Shown in pieces: positions 61,774 to 64,000 of a stretch of DNA of 64,000 nucleotides (the stretch's first letter is position 1; every line of letters begins with the position of its first letter). The stretch is from Macrotrachela quadricornifera. Its lineage: Eukaryota > Rotifera > Eurotatoria > Philodinida > Philodinidae. The position numbers were made by a program, and so were the translations under genes. The DNA lies in the NCBI GenBank assembly GCA_022393335.1, contig JAJEKB010020966.1, positions 1-64,000 of the forward strand, in the 5' to 3' direction. Below the pieces are notes generated by a model that was not told the origin of the DNA, did no database searches, and saw only the letters and a list, made by a program, of their open reading frames with translations.

Positions 61774-62240
61774 AAGACATCAAGTTAATGGATAATCTGA
61801 GAGGATTACAGCAACTTTTAGATTTTTTTCAGTGAGAATCTCGAAAAGTTCGTACGTTTGTTAGAAAATATTCAAGAAGTATTACATGTTTGATGTTGTA
61901 CTTGAACAAGACTTAAATTGCAGTAAAATTGAAAATTCTACAACTTTTGAAAACATCCACACAAGCTGTAATAACTTAACAACACTGGGGTGAAGGTGTG
62001 TATGTACGGTATGATAAAAGGACTATATATATAATCGTAAGAAAGAATTCCTAATCAAAGATCAAATTTTTTCTAAGAGTTGAGCACGATTGAAATACTT
62101 CTAAGATAGATGGACACACACATATTTTACTACGGCCGTAACAAGGCAGTTAGTAAACACAAAAGATAAAGCACGTCGAGAAAAATTTTCTTTTTCCCTT
62201 TTGCCAAAATTAGTAGACAATATCCATTTACTAGCTGTCT
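61774..62240. other. Spacer; expected site of a missing 5' exon
   Basis: The downstream GH16-family gene appears to lack its first exon. I searched this spacer for an ATG followed by a signal peptide and a donor and found none. Confidence 0.4.
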
Positions 62241-63302
62241 ATGCTAATTATTTCCTCCCTAGATCATTCGTTTCAAGATGAATTTAATCGAGATGGTACA
62301 ATAAATCTGAGTAAATGGCAATTTAAAGATGGAGGTGGAGGATTTGGAAATAATGAAGCACAATATTACACTGATCGTTCGCAAAATGCACGATGCGAAA
62401 ATGGGCGACTCATAATCGAAGCGCATAAAGAAAATTTTCACAATCATCATTATACATCAGCTAGACTGAGAAGTAAACAAGCTTTTCTCTATGGACGAAT
62501 ACAAGTAAATAAGAGTTTTATATGAATAAATATAGCTAGCTGTTGCTTACAACTATTACTACATGTTTCTCTAGATTCGAGCTAGACTACCATCTGGCAG
62601 AGGTACATGGTCAACAATTCTACTGGTAAGTGATAAAGAATAAATTAAATCATTATTGTTACTCTCTTTTACGGCCTTGCTTCTCATTTTCAGGTGCCTG
62701 AGAGACATACTTATGGAGGAAGATGGCCAGAGAGTGGTCAAATTGACTTAATGGTGCATCTTGGACATGACAAAACAAAAATTGATTCTGGCATTCATAC
62801 AAAAGCAAATAATTCTATCAATAACAATCAACCAATACACTCGGTTAATGTCTCTGATGCAACGACACAATTTAAAATTTATACATGTACGTTTTTAATG
62901 AAGTATAAAGATTTAAAATTGTTTTCTTTCAGTAAAATGGGATCCAGATAAAATTGAAACGTTTGTCGGTCCTGATGAACAGCAAGCATACCAAACATCG
63001 ATGTTCGTTTGGGATAAAGGTGATAAGGACTGGACTCAATGGTAAGGCTTATATGAGACACAAAAACCTAATAAAATCATACTTTTTTCTTCGTTCACTA
63101 CTAGGCCGTTCGATAAACCATTTCATCTTCAATTAAATCTTGCAGTTGGAGGTACTTGGTAAGAGAATTGTTCACTATGTTTACTGTCACTTGTAATCTA
63201 AATAAGTTACTGATATGTTTTAGGGGAGATCAACAAGGTATTGATGATGGTGCCTTTCCACAACGAATGGAAATTGATTGGATTCGTTTTACTCCCCGAT
63301 AG
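62241..63302 (+). CDS. GH16-family (beta-1,3-glucanase fold) protein, catalytic residues replaced
   Basis: Six exons join in frame: 62241 (or 62263)-62504, 62575-62625, 62694-62886, 62933-63041, 63105-63158 and 63224-63302, giving about 250 aa. The fold marks are clear: FQDEFNRDGTINLSKWQF, NNEAQYYTDR, ENGRLIIEA, YTSARLRSK, RARLPSGRGTWSTILL, LNLAVGGTWGD and MEIDWIRF. The catalytic strand, normally ExDxxE, reads Gln-Ile-Asp-Leu-Met-Val. The nucleophile Glu is Gln (codon 62739-62741) and the acid/base Glu is Val (62754-62756); the middle Asp remains. Hydrolysis is therefore not expected; a glucan-binding role like that of GH16-derived recognition proteins is inferred. The ATG at 62241 overlaps a strong acceptor (ttatttcctccctag, AG at 62261-62262). 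An upstream signal-peptide exon is therefore likely and not located. AATAAA lies at 63636-63641. Confidence 0.85.
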
Positions 63303-64000
63303 TTAAAACGAGGAAGATGTAGCCATTTGACTTTTTCTTTTATTTGAATTATCTATTAATATATTTTTTTATCTTTCTTATACCTTTTTAATGTGTATGT
63401 ATATTCGTTTTCTTTTATTCACAGGACGATTGAATGCTGTTTCAATAAGTAAATATTTATTTTTGAAAGTATTAGCAACTTCTAAGAAAAGTACACAGAA
63501 ACTCTAGTGTAACAATCATAGTGAGCGTTCTTCAAAAATCTGTATATTCAATCCTTTCTTCCTTATCTCTCTCACGTATCAAAAATATTATGAAAAAAGT
63601 AATAATACGGTATACTGTTGAGTAATTTTTGATTAAATAAAAACTTCTAACAACAAGTCAAATAATGCCAGATCTTAAAAAATTGGAAATACTTTGTTTT
63701 TTTCTTCTTTCTGTTCTTAATTCTATGCTAAGTACCACTGTGATATATATACATCACTATCAATACATGTAATTTGAACTCACTGATTTTCAAAGCCATT
63801 ACAATCATCCTATAGAGCATAGTCTAAAGTATGTTTTACTAATCAATGATTTTAATTCCATTTTTTAATTAGTAGAAAATGTTATACGAACAAGTTATAA
63901 AATTCATTCATTTGATCTAGTCAATAGACCACATTCATATATTTAAATAGCTTGATATATATCACTCTCATTTATACTAATGACATTGATCGTGACAGGA
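63303..64000. other. 3' flank of GH16-family gene
   Basis: AT-rich; contains the polyadenylation signal of the upstream gene and nothing else recognised. Confidence 0.5.

Overview
The window looks like animal nuclear DNA, most likely from a bdelloid rotifer. It is very AT-rich. Most introns in the resolved genes are short (about 57-70 nt, GT..AG), and genes are compact islands in a sea of small repeats. Several protein types are ones I associate with bdelloids: NHL-repeat proteins, mono-ADP-ribosyltransferases with or without TPR repeats, divergent rhodopsin-like receptors, and a BAHD-type acyltransferase of non-animal character. TGTGGG-like repeats, resembling the reported bdelloid telomere unit, also occur. 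The species assignment is inference; no rRNA or tRNA gene was found to anchor it.

Layout. 0.65-1.83 kb: short, decayed hAT element with a perfect 8-bp target duplication. 4.2-5.3 kb: membrane-anchored VOC/glyoxalase-fold gene. 6.8-8.8 kb: six-exon intermediate filament gene with a lamin tail domain. 11.2-12.2 kb: NHL-repeat gene on the minus strand. 12.5-16.6 kb: long multi-exon hAT element. 17.9-18.9 kb: intronless GPCR. 20.6-24.9 kb: cluster of non-autonomous transposons and minisatellites. 26.8-34.8 kb: twelve-exon single-pass membrane protein gene whose first two introns hold a TTAA-flanked MITE and a mariner relic. 35.2-37.1 kb: Helitron-type element and a second TTAA-flanked foldback. 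40.3-41.7 kb: BAHD acyltransferase pseudogene. 42.3-45.0 kb: intronless ART-TPR gene. 45-60 kb: gene-poor, with a Helitron fragment, a 944-bp near-perfect palindrome centred on telomere-like repeats, and other foldbacks. 60.7-61.8 kb: second ART gene. 62.2-63.3 kb: GH16-family gene whose catalytic glutamates are both replaced.

The genes do not form an operon or an obvious pathway; they are independent transcription units. Themes worth attention are (1) two quite different ART proteins with intact R-S-ExE residues, (2) a GH16 fold that appears turned into a non-catalytic glucan-binding protein, (3) a dead acyltransferase of probable foreign origin, and (4) an unusual density of foldback DNA elements, several carrying G-rich telomere-like or self-similar tandem repeats between their inverted ends.

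Exon coordinates were worked out by hand from splice motifs and reading-frame continuity, so they are predictions. No similarity search was possible.
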